A DNA stretch of 64,000 nt from Aquibium sp. A9E412 (GCF_030398335.1 NZ_JAOAOP010000003.1:124001-188000); one strand, 5' to 3'; counted from the stretch's first letter, positions 1 through 10,614 are shown. A program made the numbers and translations. The notes: generated by a model from the letters alone, not told the origin.

Positions 1-277
1 GCGGGTGCTTGCGGCTGACATGGTGCAGCCGCAGCGTGCTGACCAGAACGCCGTCGAAGAACACGCCGTAGCGGTAGGAGTTGGGCAGGTCGTCGAAGCG
101 GTCCTTCACCTGGCGCGAGGCGTCCGCCTTCACCATGCCCGCCGTGAGATAGGATTCGTAGCGCAGCCGGTAGATCGCCTCGAGATCCTCGCCGCTGTCG
201 CAGTAGCGGTATTCGACACGTTCCAGAAGCGCGAAGACCGACCGGTCGAAAGTCGATTCAGCGCGCGGCGCAGGCAT
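1..277 (-). CDS. FeeM-like N-acyl amino acid synthase / GNAT-fold protein (partial)
   Basis: Only the N-terminal ~92 residues lie in the window; the gene runs off the left edge. They read MPAPRAESTF..., then a segment with YRLRYESYL near residue 38, DRFDDLPNSYRYGVFFDG and LVSTLRLHHVS. A YRLRYxxY block followed by D-F-D and a strand ending in SLRL-like residues is the pattern of the FeeM / acyl-homoserine-lactone-synthase-like GNAT fold, which makes long-chain N-acyl amino acids from acyl carrier protein. That family assignment is from recognition of the motif pattern only. The ATG at 277 is used; another in-frame ATG at 316 would add 13 residues and neither has a strong ribosome site. It is transcribed in the same direction as the GGDEF/EAL gene behind it (182+ bases apart). 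Confidence 0.7.
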   Translation of the reverse strand, partial: MPAPRAESTFDRSVFALLERVEYRYCDSGEDLEAIYRLRYESYLTAGMVKADASRQVKDRFDDLPNSYRYGVFFDGVLVSTLRLHHVSRKHP

Positions 278-502
278 AGTTCCACTCGAGAACCGGAGAG
301 ACGCAAGAACACCCATGATCAAGTCCGCCGCATTGCATGTGTTTCAAAACGATACTCCAGCCCCTGTGTGCCCGGAAGGCTAAAATTTGAATCAAACAGG
401 TTCACGTCTCATTAACGTTAACGGACACCTGGGCCGGCTATTCCGCGATCGCGGAAGTCGCGCTTTACCCAGGGGCAGCGGAACGGGGGATTGCGGGACC
501 GT

Positions 503-2821
503 TCAGACGGGGTCTGAGGCGGTGCGGCGTGCGGCGTGGATCTTCTTGTGGAAGGGCCACACCGTGCGCGACATGGTCGAGATGCCCGAGGCCGTCAGCG
601 CCGAGCCGAACAGGAAGCCCTGGACCAGGTCTGGCTTGACGTCGAGCACCAGGGTCTTGAGCTGCTCGAAGGTCTCGACCCCCTCCACCGTGACGGCGAG
701 GCCGAGCGGGCGCGACAGGTTGACGACGCCCTTGATCAGTTCGAGCGAGCGCGCGTTGCAGGTCACGTCGACGACGAAGGAGCCGTCGATCTTGACCTTG
801 TCGAGCGGCAGCGTGTGCAGGTAGCTGAGGCTCGAGTAGCCGGTGCCGAAATCGTCGAGCGCGATGCGCACGCCGAGCGCCTTGATCTCGGCCAGGAAGT
901 CGTGCGTCGACGACTTGTCGTCGAGCAGCGCCGTTTCGGTGACCTCGATCTCCAGCCGTCCCGGCTCCAGCCCCGAGCCTTCCAGCGCCTCGCGCACCCG
1001 GTCGATGACGCTGCGGTTGCGGAAGTCGCGCGCCGACAGGTTGACCGACACGCAGATGCCGTCCGGCCAGCTCGCGCATTCGCGGCACGCCTGCTCGAGC
1101 ACGAAGGCGCTGATCTCCGAGACGATGCCCATCTCCTCGGCGAGCGGGATGAAGACGGCCGGCGAGACCGGCCCGAGCTCGGGATGGTCCCAGCGGCACA
1201 GCGCCTCGCAGCTCGCGATGCGCATGGTGTCGACCGCGACGATCGGCTGGTAGACGACGCGCAGGCCGCGCGCGGCGATGGCGTTGCGCAGGTCGGCCTT
1301 CATCACCTGGCGGCTGCGGAAGGCCTCGTCCATCGCCGGCTCGAAGAGCTGCCAGCCGTTCTTGCCCATCTCCTTGGCCTTGTAGAGGGCGAGGTCGGCC
1401 TTGACGATCATCGCGTCGACATCGGTGTCGGCGACGCGGGTGACCACCGCGCCGGCGCTGACCTGGATGTGCAGCGCGTGGCCCGCCACGTCGACGTCGC
1501 CGTGCAGCGCGGCGAACACCTCCTCGAGCAGCCGGGCGAACGCCGCCTCCGTCTCCACCCGGTTGGCGAAGATCATGAACTCGTCGCCGCCGAACCGGCT
1601 GATCTTGACCTCGTCTTCGGCGAAGGCGGTGAGCCGCTCGGCCACCGCGTAGATCAGCCCGTCGCCGACCGGATGGCCGAGCGTGTCGTTCACGGTCTTG
1701 AAGTCGTCGAGGTCGAGCACAGCCAGGCCGCAGCGCCGGTCGCGGTCGCCGGTCGTCATCATCTCGTCGACGATCTCGTGGAAGTAGGCCCGGTTGGGCA
1801 GCCCGGTCAGGCTGTCGTAACGCGCCATGAAGCGCACCTTCTCCTCCGCCTGGACGCGCTGCGTCACCTCCTCGAAGGTGATGACGCCGAGCTCGTCGCG
1901 GCCCTCGCGGGCGGAGAACTCGAAGTGCCGGCCGTTGGTCAGCCGCAGCATCAGCTTGCGGTCGCGCCCCTCGCGCAGCGCGCGGGTGAGCTGGCTCTCC
2001 ACGAAGCGGCAGTCCTTCATGCTGAGAAGCCCGCCGGCCACGCCGCGCATCAGAAGCGCCATCAGCGAGCGGCCGAGCAGCTGCGAATGGTGCGAGAAGC
2101 CCATCACCTCCGCCGCCCCGGCATTGGCCACCACCACGCGGCCCTCGGTGTCGAGCATGACGAGGCCGTGCGACATGGTGTTGAGCGCGCGGTCGAAGCG
2201 CTGCGCGAGCTGCCTGGCCTTGCGGTGGCCGATCACCGCGGAAAACAGCACCTGGCGCACATTGTCGGCGCTGCCCTTGATGATGACCATGAAGGGCACG
2301 ATCAAGAGCCCGAGGATTACGTTGGGCACGTCGAGGCGCAGGACCAGGCCGGCGGCGATCGGCCCCACGAAGGTGGTGGCGAAGATCAGCACCATGCGCG
2401 GCGAGCCGTAGTTGCGGCCGACCACGGTGACGATCGAGCCGAGCGTCACCGCGACGGCGCCAAGCTCCGCATACGGATCGGGATAGAGATAGATGGCGAT
2501 GAAGCAGAAGCTGCCGAGCGCCAGGCCCTGCAGGCTGCCCTTGACCACGTATTCGCGTTCCCAGCGCTGCGCGGCGGCGAAATCGAGCTCGCGCGGCGCG
2601 CTGTGGAAGCGCCGCAGCCCCGCATAGCGCCACAGCCCGACGGCCAGCAGCAGCGGCGCCAGCGCGGCGAAGACGGGATTGCCGTTGTTCCAATAGGCCA
2701 TGCCGGCGACGATGGCGTGACACATCGCGCCGATGAGCAGCATGTGGTGGTTGTCGAACAACGACCTGACGAACTGCACATAGACATCGTCGGGAATGTC
2801 GCTGTTGTTTCTGTTCGGCAT
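503..2821 (-). CDS. Membrane-anchored GGDEF-PAS-EAL cyclic-di-GMP protein
   Basis: Predicted 772-residue inner-membrane protein that makes and/or degrades cyclic di-GMP. The first ~200 residues contain five or six hydrophobic segments with no periplasmic sensor domain I recognise, then a PAS-like stretch (about 205-330). A GGDEF domain follows with intact FGGDEF near residue 411, but the RxxD inhibitory site normally five residues upstream is absent, so product inhibition is unlikely. The C-terminal EAL domain keeps CEALCRWDH, NLSARDF, EVTET and LDDFGTGYSSL, the metal and catalytic residues of active phosphodiesterases. Both halves therefore look active. The start at 2821 (MPNRNNSD) is preceded by GGGACGAG at good spacing; an upstream in-frame GTG at 2875 is less well placed. 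It stands alone, followed by the FeeM-like gene. Confidence 0.93.
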   Translation of the reverse strand: MPNRNNSDIPDDVYVQFVRSLFDNHHMLLIGAMCHAIVAGMAYWNNGNPVFAALAPLLLAVGLWRYAGLRRFHSAPRELDFAAAQRWEREYVVKGSLQGLALGSFCFIAIYLYPDPYAELGAVAVTLGSIVTVVGRNYGSPRMVLIFATTFVGPIAAGLVLRLDVPNVILGLLIVPFMVIIKGSADNVRQVLFSAVIGHRKARQLAQRFDRALNTMSHGLVMLDTEGRVVVANAGAAEVMGFSHHSQLLGRSLMALLMRGVAGGLLSMKDCRFVESQLTRALREGRDRKLMLRLTNGRHFEFSAREGRDELGVITFEEVTQRVQAEEKVRFMARYDSLTGLPNRAYFHEIVDEMMTTGDRDRRCGLAVLDLDDFKTVNDTLGHPVGDGLIYAVAERLTAFAEDEVKISRFGGDEFMIFANRVETEAAFARLLEEVFAALHGDVDVAGHALHIQVSAGAVVTRVADTDVDAMIVKADLALYKAKEMGKNGWQLFEPAMDEAFRSRQVMKADLRNAIAARGLRVVYQPIVAVDTMRIASCEALCRWDHPELGPVSPAVFIPLAEEMGIVSEISAFVLEQACRECASWPDGICVSVNLSARDFRNRSVIDRVREALEGSGLEPGRLEIEVTETALLDDKSSTHDFLAEIKALGVRIALDDFGTGYSSLSYLHTLPLDKVKIDGSFVVDVTCNARSLELIKGVVNLSRPLGLAVTVEGVETFEQLKTLVLDVKPDLVQGFLFGSALTASGISTMSRTVWPFHKKIHAARRTASDPV

Positions 2822-2952
2822 ACGCTCGTCCCGGCTCGGCGAGCGAAAACCTGCCATATCTGCATTAAGAAACACTTATTTGGCTTCGGGCCGGCCGCAG
2901 CCTGGGCTCCGGCGCGGCCGCGCCGGAGCCTGTCGCCGCTGCCGGCGGGGCG

Positions 2953-5900
2953 CTATTCGGCGGCCGCCAGAGCCGGTGTCCCGGCCGCCTTGTCGAGGCG
3001 CTCGATCAGCCGGCCGCGCTCGGCCAGCGCCGTCTCGACATTCACCTCCTTGACGTGGCCGAAGCCGCGCATCAGCGCCGGCACCGAGGCGAGCGCGGCG
3101 GCCGCCTCGATGCGGCCGGGCGCCAGCGCCGCCTCGATGCGTTCGAGGTCGGCCTCGTAGTCGGCCAGCAGGCGGCGCTCCATGCGGCGCTCCGCGGTGT
3201 AGCCGAACACGTCGAGCGCGGTGCCGCGCAGGCCCTTCAGCCGCGCCAGAACGCCGAAGGCCGACATCATCCACGGCCCGAAGCGCGCCTTCTTCAGCCG
3301 GCCATTGCCGTCGCGCCGCGCCGTCAGTGGCGGTGCCAGATGAAACTCCAGCCGCTCGTAGCTCTCGAACTCGGCGGCGAGCTGGCGCCTGAAGGCGCCG
3401 TCGCAGAACAGCCGCGCCACCTCGTACTCGTCCTTGATCGCCATCAGCTTGAACAGGTTGCGCGCCGCCGCCTCGGTGACGACGGTCGAGCCGGGCACCG
3501 CGCGCGCCTCCGCCGCGCGCAGCCGCTCGATGCGCCGGCGGTAGCGCTCGGCATAGGCGGCGTTCTGATAGCCGGCGAGGAAGGTGGCGCGCCGCTCGAC
3601 GATCTCGTCCAGCGTCTCGGCCGGTCGCTCGGCCGCCGGCGCGTCGTCGGCCCGGGCGACCATGCCGCGCACGGCCTCCGGCTCGTGCGCGGCGCGCCGG
3701 CCCCAGCGGAAGGCCGCGACGTTCATGTCGACCGCCTGGCCGTTCAGCGCGATGGCACGCTCGATCGCCTCGGCGCCGAGCGGCAGGCCGCCGAACTGGT
3801 AGGCCATGCCGAGCATGAACATGTTGGAGGCGAGCGCGTTGCCGAACAGCGCCGCGGCGGTGCGCGTGGCGTCGAAGAAATGCGCCTGCTCCGCGCCCGC
3901 CGCCTCGCGGATCGCCTTCTTCAGCCGCTCGCTCGGCAGCGAGAAGTCGGCCTGGCGGGTGAAGTCGCCCGGCATCACCTCCGCCGTGTTGGCGACGACC
4001 AGCGTGTGGCCCGGACGCGCGGCGGCCAGCACCTTCTTGGCGCCGGACACGACGAGGTCGCAGCCCAGGATGAGGTCGGCCTTGCCGGCCGACACGCGGA
4101 TCGCGCTGATGTCGGCCGGGCGCGGCGCGATGCGCAGATGGCTGTAGACGGCGCCGCCCTTCTGGGCGAGGCCGGCCATGTCGATGATGCCGGCGCCCTT
4201 GCCCTCCAGATGCGCGGCCATGCCGAGGATGGCGCCGATGGTGACGACGCCGGTTCCGCCGATGCCGTCGACGATGGCCGACCAGCCGGCCTCGAGCGGC
4301 CGCGCGGCGGGCTCCGGCACGCCGTCGAGCGGATCGGCCGCGCCGGCCGCGCCGGAGCTCTTGCGCAGCCGGCCGCCATGCACCGTCACGAAGGACGGGC
4401 AGAAGCCGTTCAGGCAGGAGAAGTCCTTGTTGCACGACGACTGGTCGATGCGCCGCTTGCGGCCGAACTCGGTCTCCACCGGCTGCACCGACACGCAGTT
4501 CGACTGCACGCCGCAGTCGCCGCAGCCCTCGCACACCAGCTCGTTGATGACCACGCGCCGGTCGGGATCGGGAAACGTGCCGCGCTTGCGCCGGCGCCGC
4601 TTCTCCGCCGCGCAGGTCTGGTCGTAGATCAGCACCGACACGCCCTCGACCTCGCGCAGGTCGCGCTGCACCCGGTCGAGGTCGTCGCGGTGGTCGACCG
4701 TGGTGCCGGGCGGGAAGGCGGCGGTGCCGCCGTACTTGTCCGGCTCGTCGCTGACCACCGCGATCCGCTCGACGCCCTCCGCCCGCACCTGGCGCGCGAT
4801 CATGTCGACCGACAGGCTGCCCTCGTGCGGCTGGCCGCCGGTCATCGCCACGGCGTCGTTGTAGAGGATCTTATAGGTCATGGTGACGCCGCTCGCCACC
4901 GCGAAGCGCAGCGCCAGGACGCCGGAGTGGTTGTAGGTGCCGTCGCCGAGGTTCTGGAAGAAGTGCTTGCGCTTGGAGAACGGCGCCTGGCCGACCCATT
5001 GCGCGCCCTCGCCGCCCATCGCCGTGAAGCCGACGGTCGACCGGTCCATCCACAGCGACATGAAGTGGCAGCCGATGCCGGCGCCGGCGAGCGAGCCCTC
5101 CGGCACGCGCGTCGAGCTGTTGTGCGGGCAGCCGGAGCAGAAATAGGGCGTGCGCACGGCGACGTCGGCGGTGTCGGCCAGCATCGCCTGGTACTGGCGC
5201 AGCCGGCTGACGCGCTGGGCGATCTCCTCCGACGGGCCGATCACCCGCAGGATGCGCTCGCCGATGGCGATGGCGATGTCGTTCGGGTCGAGCGCGCCCT
5301 TGGCCGGGAACAGCCAGTCGCCGCGCTCGTCCTTCTTGCCCACCACGGTCGGCTGCATCGCCGTGCCGTAGAGGTTTTCGCGCACCTGCACCTCGATCAG
5401 CGAGCGCTTCTCCTCGACCACGATGACGGTCTCGAGCCCGTCAACGAAGTCCTTCAGGTGCTCGATGTCGAGCGGCCACGGGCAGGCGACCTTGAACAGC
5501 CGCAGGCCGAGCTGCGCGGCGCGCGCCTCGTCGACGCCGAGATCATCGAGCGCCTGGCGCACGTCGAGATAGCTCTTGCCGACGGTGATGATCCCGAGCC
5601 GGGCGTTGCGGCCGCCCGAATAGACGATGCGGTTGAGCCCGTTGGCGCGCACGAAGGCGGCCGCCGCCGCGCGCTTGTGCTCATGCAGCCGCGCCTCCTG
5701 GCCGAGCTGGTCGATCTCGTGGCGGATGTTGAGGCCGCCGGGCGGCATGTCGAACTCCGGCGTCACCACGCCGAGGCGGTCGAGCGCGACATCCACCGAG
5801 GCGGTCGATTCGATGTTGTCCTTGACGCACTTGATCGCCGCCCAGGTGCCGGCGAAGCGCGACAGCGCATAGCCGTACAGGCCGTAGTCGATCAGCTCCT

Positions 5901-6429
5901 GCACCCCGGCCGGGTTGAGGATCGGGATCATCGTGTCGACGAACAGGAACTCGGTGGCATGCGCCACGGTCGAGGATTCGGCCGTGTGGTCGTCGCCCAT
6001 CAGCGCCAGCACGCCGCCGTTGCGCGACGAGCCGGCCAGGTTGGCGTGGCGGAACACGTCGCCCGAGCGGTCGACGCCCGGCCCCTTGCCGTACCACACC
6101 GAGAACACGCCGTCGTAGCGCCCCTCGCCGAGCAGCTCGGCCTGCTGCGAGCCCCAGCACGCGGTCGCCGCCAGTTCCTCGTTGAGGCCGGGCTGGAAGA
6201 CGATGTCGGAGCCGGCGAGCTGGCGCCGCGCCTTCCAGAGCTGCTGGTCGAGGCCGCCGAGCGGCGAGCCGCGGTAGCCCGACACGAAGCCGGCGGTGTT
6301 GAGGCCGGCGCGCCGGTCGCGCTCGCGCTGCATCAGCAGCATGCGCACCACCGCCTGCGCGCCCGAGATGAAGATCCGGTCCTTGGAAAGGTCGTACTTG
6401 TCGTCCAGCGAGACGTCGTGCAGCGTCAT
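2953..6429 (-). CDS. Indolepyruvate ferredoxin oxidoreductase, fused alpha-gamma chain
   Basis: 1158-residue single-chain 2-oxoacid:acceptor oxidoreductase that decarboxylates aryl- or branched-chain 2-oxo acids (indolepyruvate, phenylpyruvate and the like) to acyl-CoA. The order is the usual one: N-terminal pyrimidine-binding domain (ISGAQAVVRMLL..., GYRGSPLGG), thiamine diphosphate region with FCSGCPHNSST and GCHFMSLWMD, a 4Fe-4S segment with VCEGCGDCG and CNKDFSCLNGFCPSF, then the gamma-type catalytic domain with GIGGTGVVTIGAILGMAA. Length matches the fused proteobacterial form. GGAGGATATCG sits directly before ATG 6429, which fixes that start over the longer reading to 6456. It is divergent from the TRAP genes, whose binding protein is of the 2-oxo acid type, so transport and oxidation of 2-oxo acids may be linked (inference). 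Confidence 0.93.
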   Translation of the reverse strand: MTLHDVSLDDKYDLSKDRIFISGAQAVVRMLLMQRERDRRAGLNTAGFVSGYRGSPLGGLDQQLWKARRQLAGSDIVFQPGLNEELAATACWGSQQAELLGEGRYDGVFSVWYGKGPGVDRSGDVFRHANLAGSSRNGGVLALMGDDHTAESSTVAHATEFLFVDTMIPILNPAGVQELIDYGLYGYALSRFAGTWAAIKCVKDNIESTASVDVALDRLGVVTPEFDMPPGGLNIRHEIDQLGQEARLHEHKRAAAAAFVRANGLNRIVYSGGRNARLGIITVGKSYLDVRQALDDLGVDEARAAQLGLRLFKVACPWPLDIEHLKDFVDGLETVIVVEEKRSLIEVQVRENLYGTAMQPTVVGKKDERGDWLFPAKGALDPNDIAIAIGERILRVIGPSEEIAQRVSRLRQYQAMLADTADVAVRTPYFCSGCPHNSSTRVPEGSLAGAGIGCHFMSLWMDRSTVGFTAMGGEGAQWVGQAPFSKRKHFFQNLGDGTYNHSGVLALRFAVASGVTMTYKILYNDAVAMTGGQPHEGSLSVDMIARQVRAEGVERIAVVSDEPDKYGGTAAFPPGTTVDHRDDLDRVQRDLREVEGVSVLIYDQTCAAEKRRRRKRGTFPDPDRRVVINELVCEGCGDCGVQSNCVSVQPVETEFGRKRRIDQSSCNKDFSCLNGFCPSFVTVHGGRLRKSSGAAGAADPLDGVPEPAARPLEAGWSAIVDGIGGTGVVTIGAILGMAAHLEGKGAGIIDMAGLAQKGGAVYSHLRIAPRPADISAIRVSAGKADLILGCDLVVSGAKKVLAAARPGHTLVVANTAEVMPGDFTRQADFSLPSERLKKAIREAAGAEQAHFFDATRTAAALFGNALASNMFMLGMAYQFGGLPLGAEAIERAIALNGQAVDMNVAAFRWGRRAAHEPEAVRGMVARADDAPAAERPAETLDEIVERRATFLAGYQNAAYAERYRRRIERLRAAEARAVPGSTVVTEAAARNLFKLMAIKDEYEVARLFCDGAFRRQLAAEFESYERLEFHLAPPLTARRDGNGRLKKARFGPWMMSAFGVLARLKGLRGTALDVFGYTAERRMERRLLADYEADLERIEAALAPGRIEAAAALASVPALMRGFGHVKEVNVETALAERGRLIERLDKAAGTPALAAAE

Positions 6430-6801
6430 CGATATCCTCCCGCCGTCGCCCGCCACAGCGCGGCACGACGGTTCGGCGCGACAGTGTTTCCATTCGCCCG
6501 CGCCGCGTCAAACGTTTTCACGCCCGCTTTCCAAAGCGCAATTTCCGCTCCGCCGGCCGCCGCGTCGAGCGCGATCCGGTCCGCGTCGACGGCGCGCACG
6601 CAACATCCTTTCGCGCCCGCCGGCGTGCGCCAACCCCGGCCGCCGGCTGCAACGGCAGTCTAATTCACAAGCATCGGGGAAGCTGCTAGGCGGACTCGAC
6701 CACGCGCGCCCGGGGCGGCAGTCGACTTTCGTCCCGTTCGCATGCAGTGTGGCGACCACAACAAGCGGCAAAGCCGCGAGGGGAACATTCGGAGGAGACC
6801 A
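6430..6801. other. Divergent intergenic region, oxidoreductase / TRAP
   Basis: 372 bases between two divergent starts. The only clear signals are the two ribosome sites at its ends (GGAGGATATCG for the oxidoreductase, GGAGGAGACCA for the TRAP small permease). No dyad, terminator or small coding frame with a ribosome site was found. Promoters for both units should lie here but I cannot place them. Confidence 0.6.
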
Positions 6802-7410
6802 ATGGCGGGGCTGCTAGGCCTGGCGCGCGTCGTCGATCGCGTGAACACCTTCATCGGCACAAACGTGTCCTGGCTGGTGCTGGCGGCGGTCCTGGTGTCC
6901 GCCTACAACGCCATCGTCCGCTTCGTCGGCGACGGCCTGCCGCGGTTCCTGCCGATTCCGCGCGCCTCCAACGCGCTGCTCGAGCTGCAGTGGTATCTCT
7001 ACGGCACGGTGTTCATGCTGGCGGCGGCCTACACGCTGCTGCGCAACGAGCACATCCGCATCGACATCATCTCGAACATGCTGTCCAAGCGCACGCGCGA
7101 CTGGATCGACCTGTTCTGCCACGTCTTCTTCCTGCTGCCCTTCGTCGCGCTGCTGGTGTGGCTGAGCTGGCCGTGGTTCCGCCGCTCCTTCCTGTCGGGC
7201 GAGATCTCGGCCAACGCCAACGGCCTGATCATCTGGCCGGCCAAGTTCATGGTGCTCGCCGGCTTCGTGCTGCTCACCGCCCAGGCGGTGTCGGAGATCA
7301 TCAAGCGCTTCGCCGTCATCCGCGGCATCATCGACGAGCCCAACCCGCAGCACGCCCTGCATCCGGCCGCCGAGGCGGCCATCGAGATGGAGGAAAAGGG
7401 CCGTGATTGA
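6802..7410 (+). CDS. TRAP transporter small permease (DctQ family)
   Basis: 202-residue inner-membrane protein with four hydrophobic helices, the size and topology of the DctQ-like small subunit of tripartite ATP-independent periplasmic transporters. It includes the LQWYLYGTVFMLAAAYTL segment typical of the subgroup paired with TakP-type binding proteins. The start at 6802 has GGAGGAGACCA just upstream; the frame is open back to 6742 without a ribosome site. It overlaps the large permease gene by 8 bases, so the two are translationally coupled. Confidence 0.93.
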   Translation: MAGLLGLARVVDRVNTFIGTNVSWLVLAAVLVSAYNAIVRFVGDGLPRFLPIPRASNALLELQWYLYGTVFMLAAAYTLLRNEHIRIDIISNMLSKRTRDWIDLFCHVFFLLPFVALLVWLSWPWFRRSFLSGEISANANGLIIWPAKFMVLAGFVLLTAQAVSEIIKRFAVIRGIIDEPNPQHALHPAAEAAIEMEEKGRD

Positions 7411-9241
7411 CGTCATCGCGCACAACCTGGCGCCGATCATGTTCGTCGCGGTGATGGCGATGCTTTTGATCGGCTATCCGGTCGCCTTCACGCTGGCCGC
7501 CGGCGGGCTGTTCTTCTTCGTCATCGGCGTCGAGCTGTCGCACATCTCGAGCGAGATCCGGCTGTTCTGGCCGCTGCTGCAGTCGCATCCCGAGCGCATC
7601 TACGGGATCATGTACAACGACACGCTGCTCGCCATCCCCTTCTTCACCTTCATGGGGCTGATCCTCGAGCGCTCGCGCATGGCCGAGGACCTGCTCGACA
7701 CCGTCGGCCAGCTCTTCGGCCCGGTGCGCGGCGGCATCGCCTATGCCGCCGTGCTGGTCGGCGCGCTGCTCGCCGCCACCACCGGCGTGGTCGCCGCCTC
7801 GGTGATCGCCATGGGCCTGATCTCGCTGCCCATCATGATGCGCTACAACTACAATGCGAGCTTCGCCACCGGCACCATCGCCGCCTCCGGCACGCTGGCC
7901 CAGATCGTGCCGCCCTCGCTGGTGCTGATCGTCATGGCCGACCAGCTCGGCCGCTCGGTCGGCGACATGTATGTCGGCGCGCTGCTGCCCGCGCTGATCA
8001 TCATCGGCGCCTACTGCCTCTACGTTTTCGCCGTGACGCTGGTGAAGCCGCAATGGGCGCCCGCCCTGCCGCCGGAGACGCGCACGCTGGGCGGCGGCGT
8101 CACCTCGCTGATCGCGCTTCTGGCGGCTGCCGTCGGCATCTACTTCGCCACCTACCACACGGTCTTCGCCGAGATGTCCGACGAGGTGCGGCTGGTCTGG
8201 GCGGCGACCACCGCCACCCTGGTGGCGCTCGCCTTCAGCCTGCTCAACCGCTACCTGAAGCTCGGCATCCTGTCGCGCCTGGCCGAGCAGGTGGTGATCG
8301 TGCTGATCCCGCCGCTGGCGCTCATCTTCCTGGTGCTCGGCACCATCTTCCTCGGCATCGCCACGCCGACCGAGGGCGGCGCGATGGGCGCCACCGGCGC
8401 GCTGGTTCTGGCGATGATCAAGCGGCGGCTGAGCTTCTCCGTTCTCAAGCAGGCGCTTGATTCGACCACCAAGCTCGCCGCCTTCGTCATGTTCATCCTG
8501 ATCGGCGCGCGCGTCTTCGGCCTCACCTTCTACGGCATCAACGGCAATGTGTGGATCGAGGAGCTGCTGCTCAGCCTGCCGGGCGGCGAGAGCGGCTTTC
8601 TCATCGTCGTGACGATCGTCGTCTTCGTGCTCGGCTGCTTCCTCGACTTCTTCGAGATCGCCTTCATCATGGTGCCGCTGCTGGCGCCGGCGGCCGAGAC
8701 GCTGGGCATCGACCTGATCTGGTTCGGCGTCATCCTCGGCATCAACCTGCAGACCTCGTTCCTGACGCCGCCCTTCGGCTTCTCGCTGTTCTACCTGCGC
8801 TCCATCGCGCCCAACAAGGAGTGGTTCGACGAGGTGTCGGGGCGCACGCTGCCGGCGGTCAGGACCTTCGCCATCTACCGCGGCGCCCTGCCCTACATCG
8901 TCATCCAGTTCGCCATGATCCTGCTGGTGATCTCCTTCCCGCAGCTCGTCACCCACTACAAGAGCGAGAACGTGGTCGACCCCGACGACATCGAGATCAC
9001 CGTGCCGCCGTTCGGCCAGGACGGCAACCAGCCGGGCCTGCCGGGCGGCCTCGGCTCGCCCTTCGACACGCCGCCGGGCGGCGAGGGCACCGGCGGCGGT
9101 GGCGGCGGACTGCAGCTTCCCGGCATCGGCACGCTGACGCCGCTCGGCGCGCCGCCGGCCGAGCCGCCGGCCGAAGGCGCGGACGACGCTCCCGCCGGCA
9201 ATGGCGGCAGCGACCTGAGCCAGCCGCCGCGCTTCGACTGA
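7403..9241 (+). CDS. TRAP transporter large permease (DctM family) with Pro/Gly-rich tail
   Basis: 612-residue DctM-type subunit, the sodium-driven transport channel. About 520 residues are strongly hydrophobic, with helices to residue ~515 and family motifs such as LLAIPFFTFMG and TPPFGFSLFYLRS. A hydrophilic loop with extra helices (about 210-300) makes it longer than the ~425-residue dicarboxylate type and is normal for the large 'mannitol/chloroaromatic' subgroup. From about residue 521 the helices give way to a ~90-residue tail very rich in Gly, Pro and Ala with a Gly run near 570. The GTG start overlaps the end of dctQ by 8 bases. Confidence 0.93.
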   Translation: MIDVIAHNLAPIMFVAVMAMLLIGYPVAFTLAAGGLFFFVIGVELSHISSEIRLFWPLLQSHPERIYGIMYNDTLLAIPFFTFMGLILERSRMAEDLLDTVGQLFGPVRGGIAYAAVLVGALLAATTGVVAASVIAMGLISLPIMMRYNYNASFATGTIAASGTLAQIVPPSLVLIVMADQLGRSVGDMYVGALLPALIIIGAYCLYVFAVTLVKPQWAPALPPETRTLGGGVTSLIALLAAAVGIYFATYHTVFAEMSDEVRLVWAATTATLVALAFSLLNRYLKLGILSRLAEQVVIVLIPPLALIFLVLGTIFLGIATPTEGGAMGATGALVLAMIKRRLSFSVLKQALDSTTKLAAFVMFILIGARVFGLTFYGINGNVWIEELLLSLPGGESGFLIVVTIVVFVLGCFLDFFEIAFIMVPLLAPAAETLGIDLIWFGVILGINLQTSFLTPPFGFSLFYLRSIAPNKEWFDEVSGRTLPAVRTFAIYRGALPYIVIQFAMILLVISFPQLVTHYKSENVVDPDDIEITVPPFGQDGNQPGLPGGLGSPFDTPPGGEGTGGGGGGLQLPGIGTLTPLGAPPAEPPAEGADDAPAGNGGSDLSQPPRFD

Positions 9242-9288
9242 CGGTGGGCCGGCGGCGGCGCTGCCGGAAACCGGCCCGCTCGACGACG

Positions 9289-9316
9289 AAGGCCCCGGGC
9301 GGGCACCCGGGGCCTT
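9289..9316. terminator. Strong hairpin between convergent TRAP genes
   Basis: A perfect 11-bp stem (AAGGCCCCGGG / CCCGGGGCCTT) closes a 6-base loop, midway between the convergent ends of dctM and dctP. The stem itself ends in TT on either strand but there is no longer T tract, so it may work as a bidirectional or Rho-assisted terminator. Confidence 0.7.
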
Positions 9317-9423
9317 GCTGCCAGCGCCGGCCTGCGTTTCATGGCTTCGCAGGTCGGCTCCAAGTTATTGTTCTCACGCGTTTGCGAACGGCAACCCGGT
9401 TCCCGCTTCGCTCTGGACGCGGC

Positions 9424-10548
<1,125 letters not shown>

Positions 10549-10591
10549 TCAGACGGATACGAGGCCGTTGTGTTCCCCTTTTGTCGGCCCC

Positions 10592-10614
10592 GGGGCGGTA
10601 TCAATACACGCCCC
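10592..10614. promoter_or_regulatory. Inverted repeat upstream of dctP, possible operator
   Basis: GGGGCGGTAT, CA, ATAC, one unpaired A, CGCCCC: a near-perfect dyad with GTAT-CA-ATAC at its core, 62-84 bases upstream of the TRAP binding-protein start and in the divergent gap before the amidotransferase gene. The core resembles GntR-type sites, but the window contains no adjacent GntR gene. Function is inferred only from symmetry and position. Confidence 0.4.

Noticed and set aside
3055-6663. A 1202-residue open frame on the plus strand
   Set aside because: Exact antisense of the indolepyruvate ferredoxin oxidoreductase with Arg/Ala/His-rich composition, typical of high-GC shadows.
6742-6801. 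Start of the TRAP small permease at 6742
   Set aside because: GGAGGAGACCA sits directly before ATG 6802; the upstream codons have no ribosome site.
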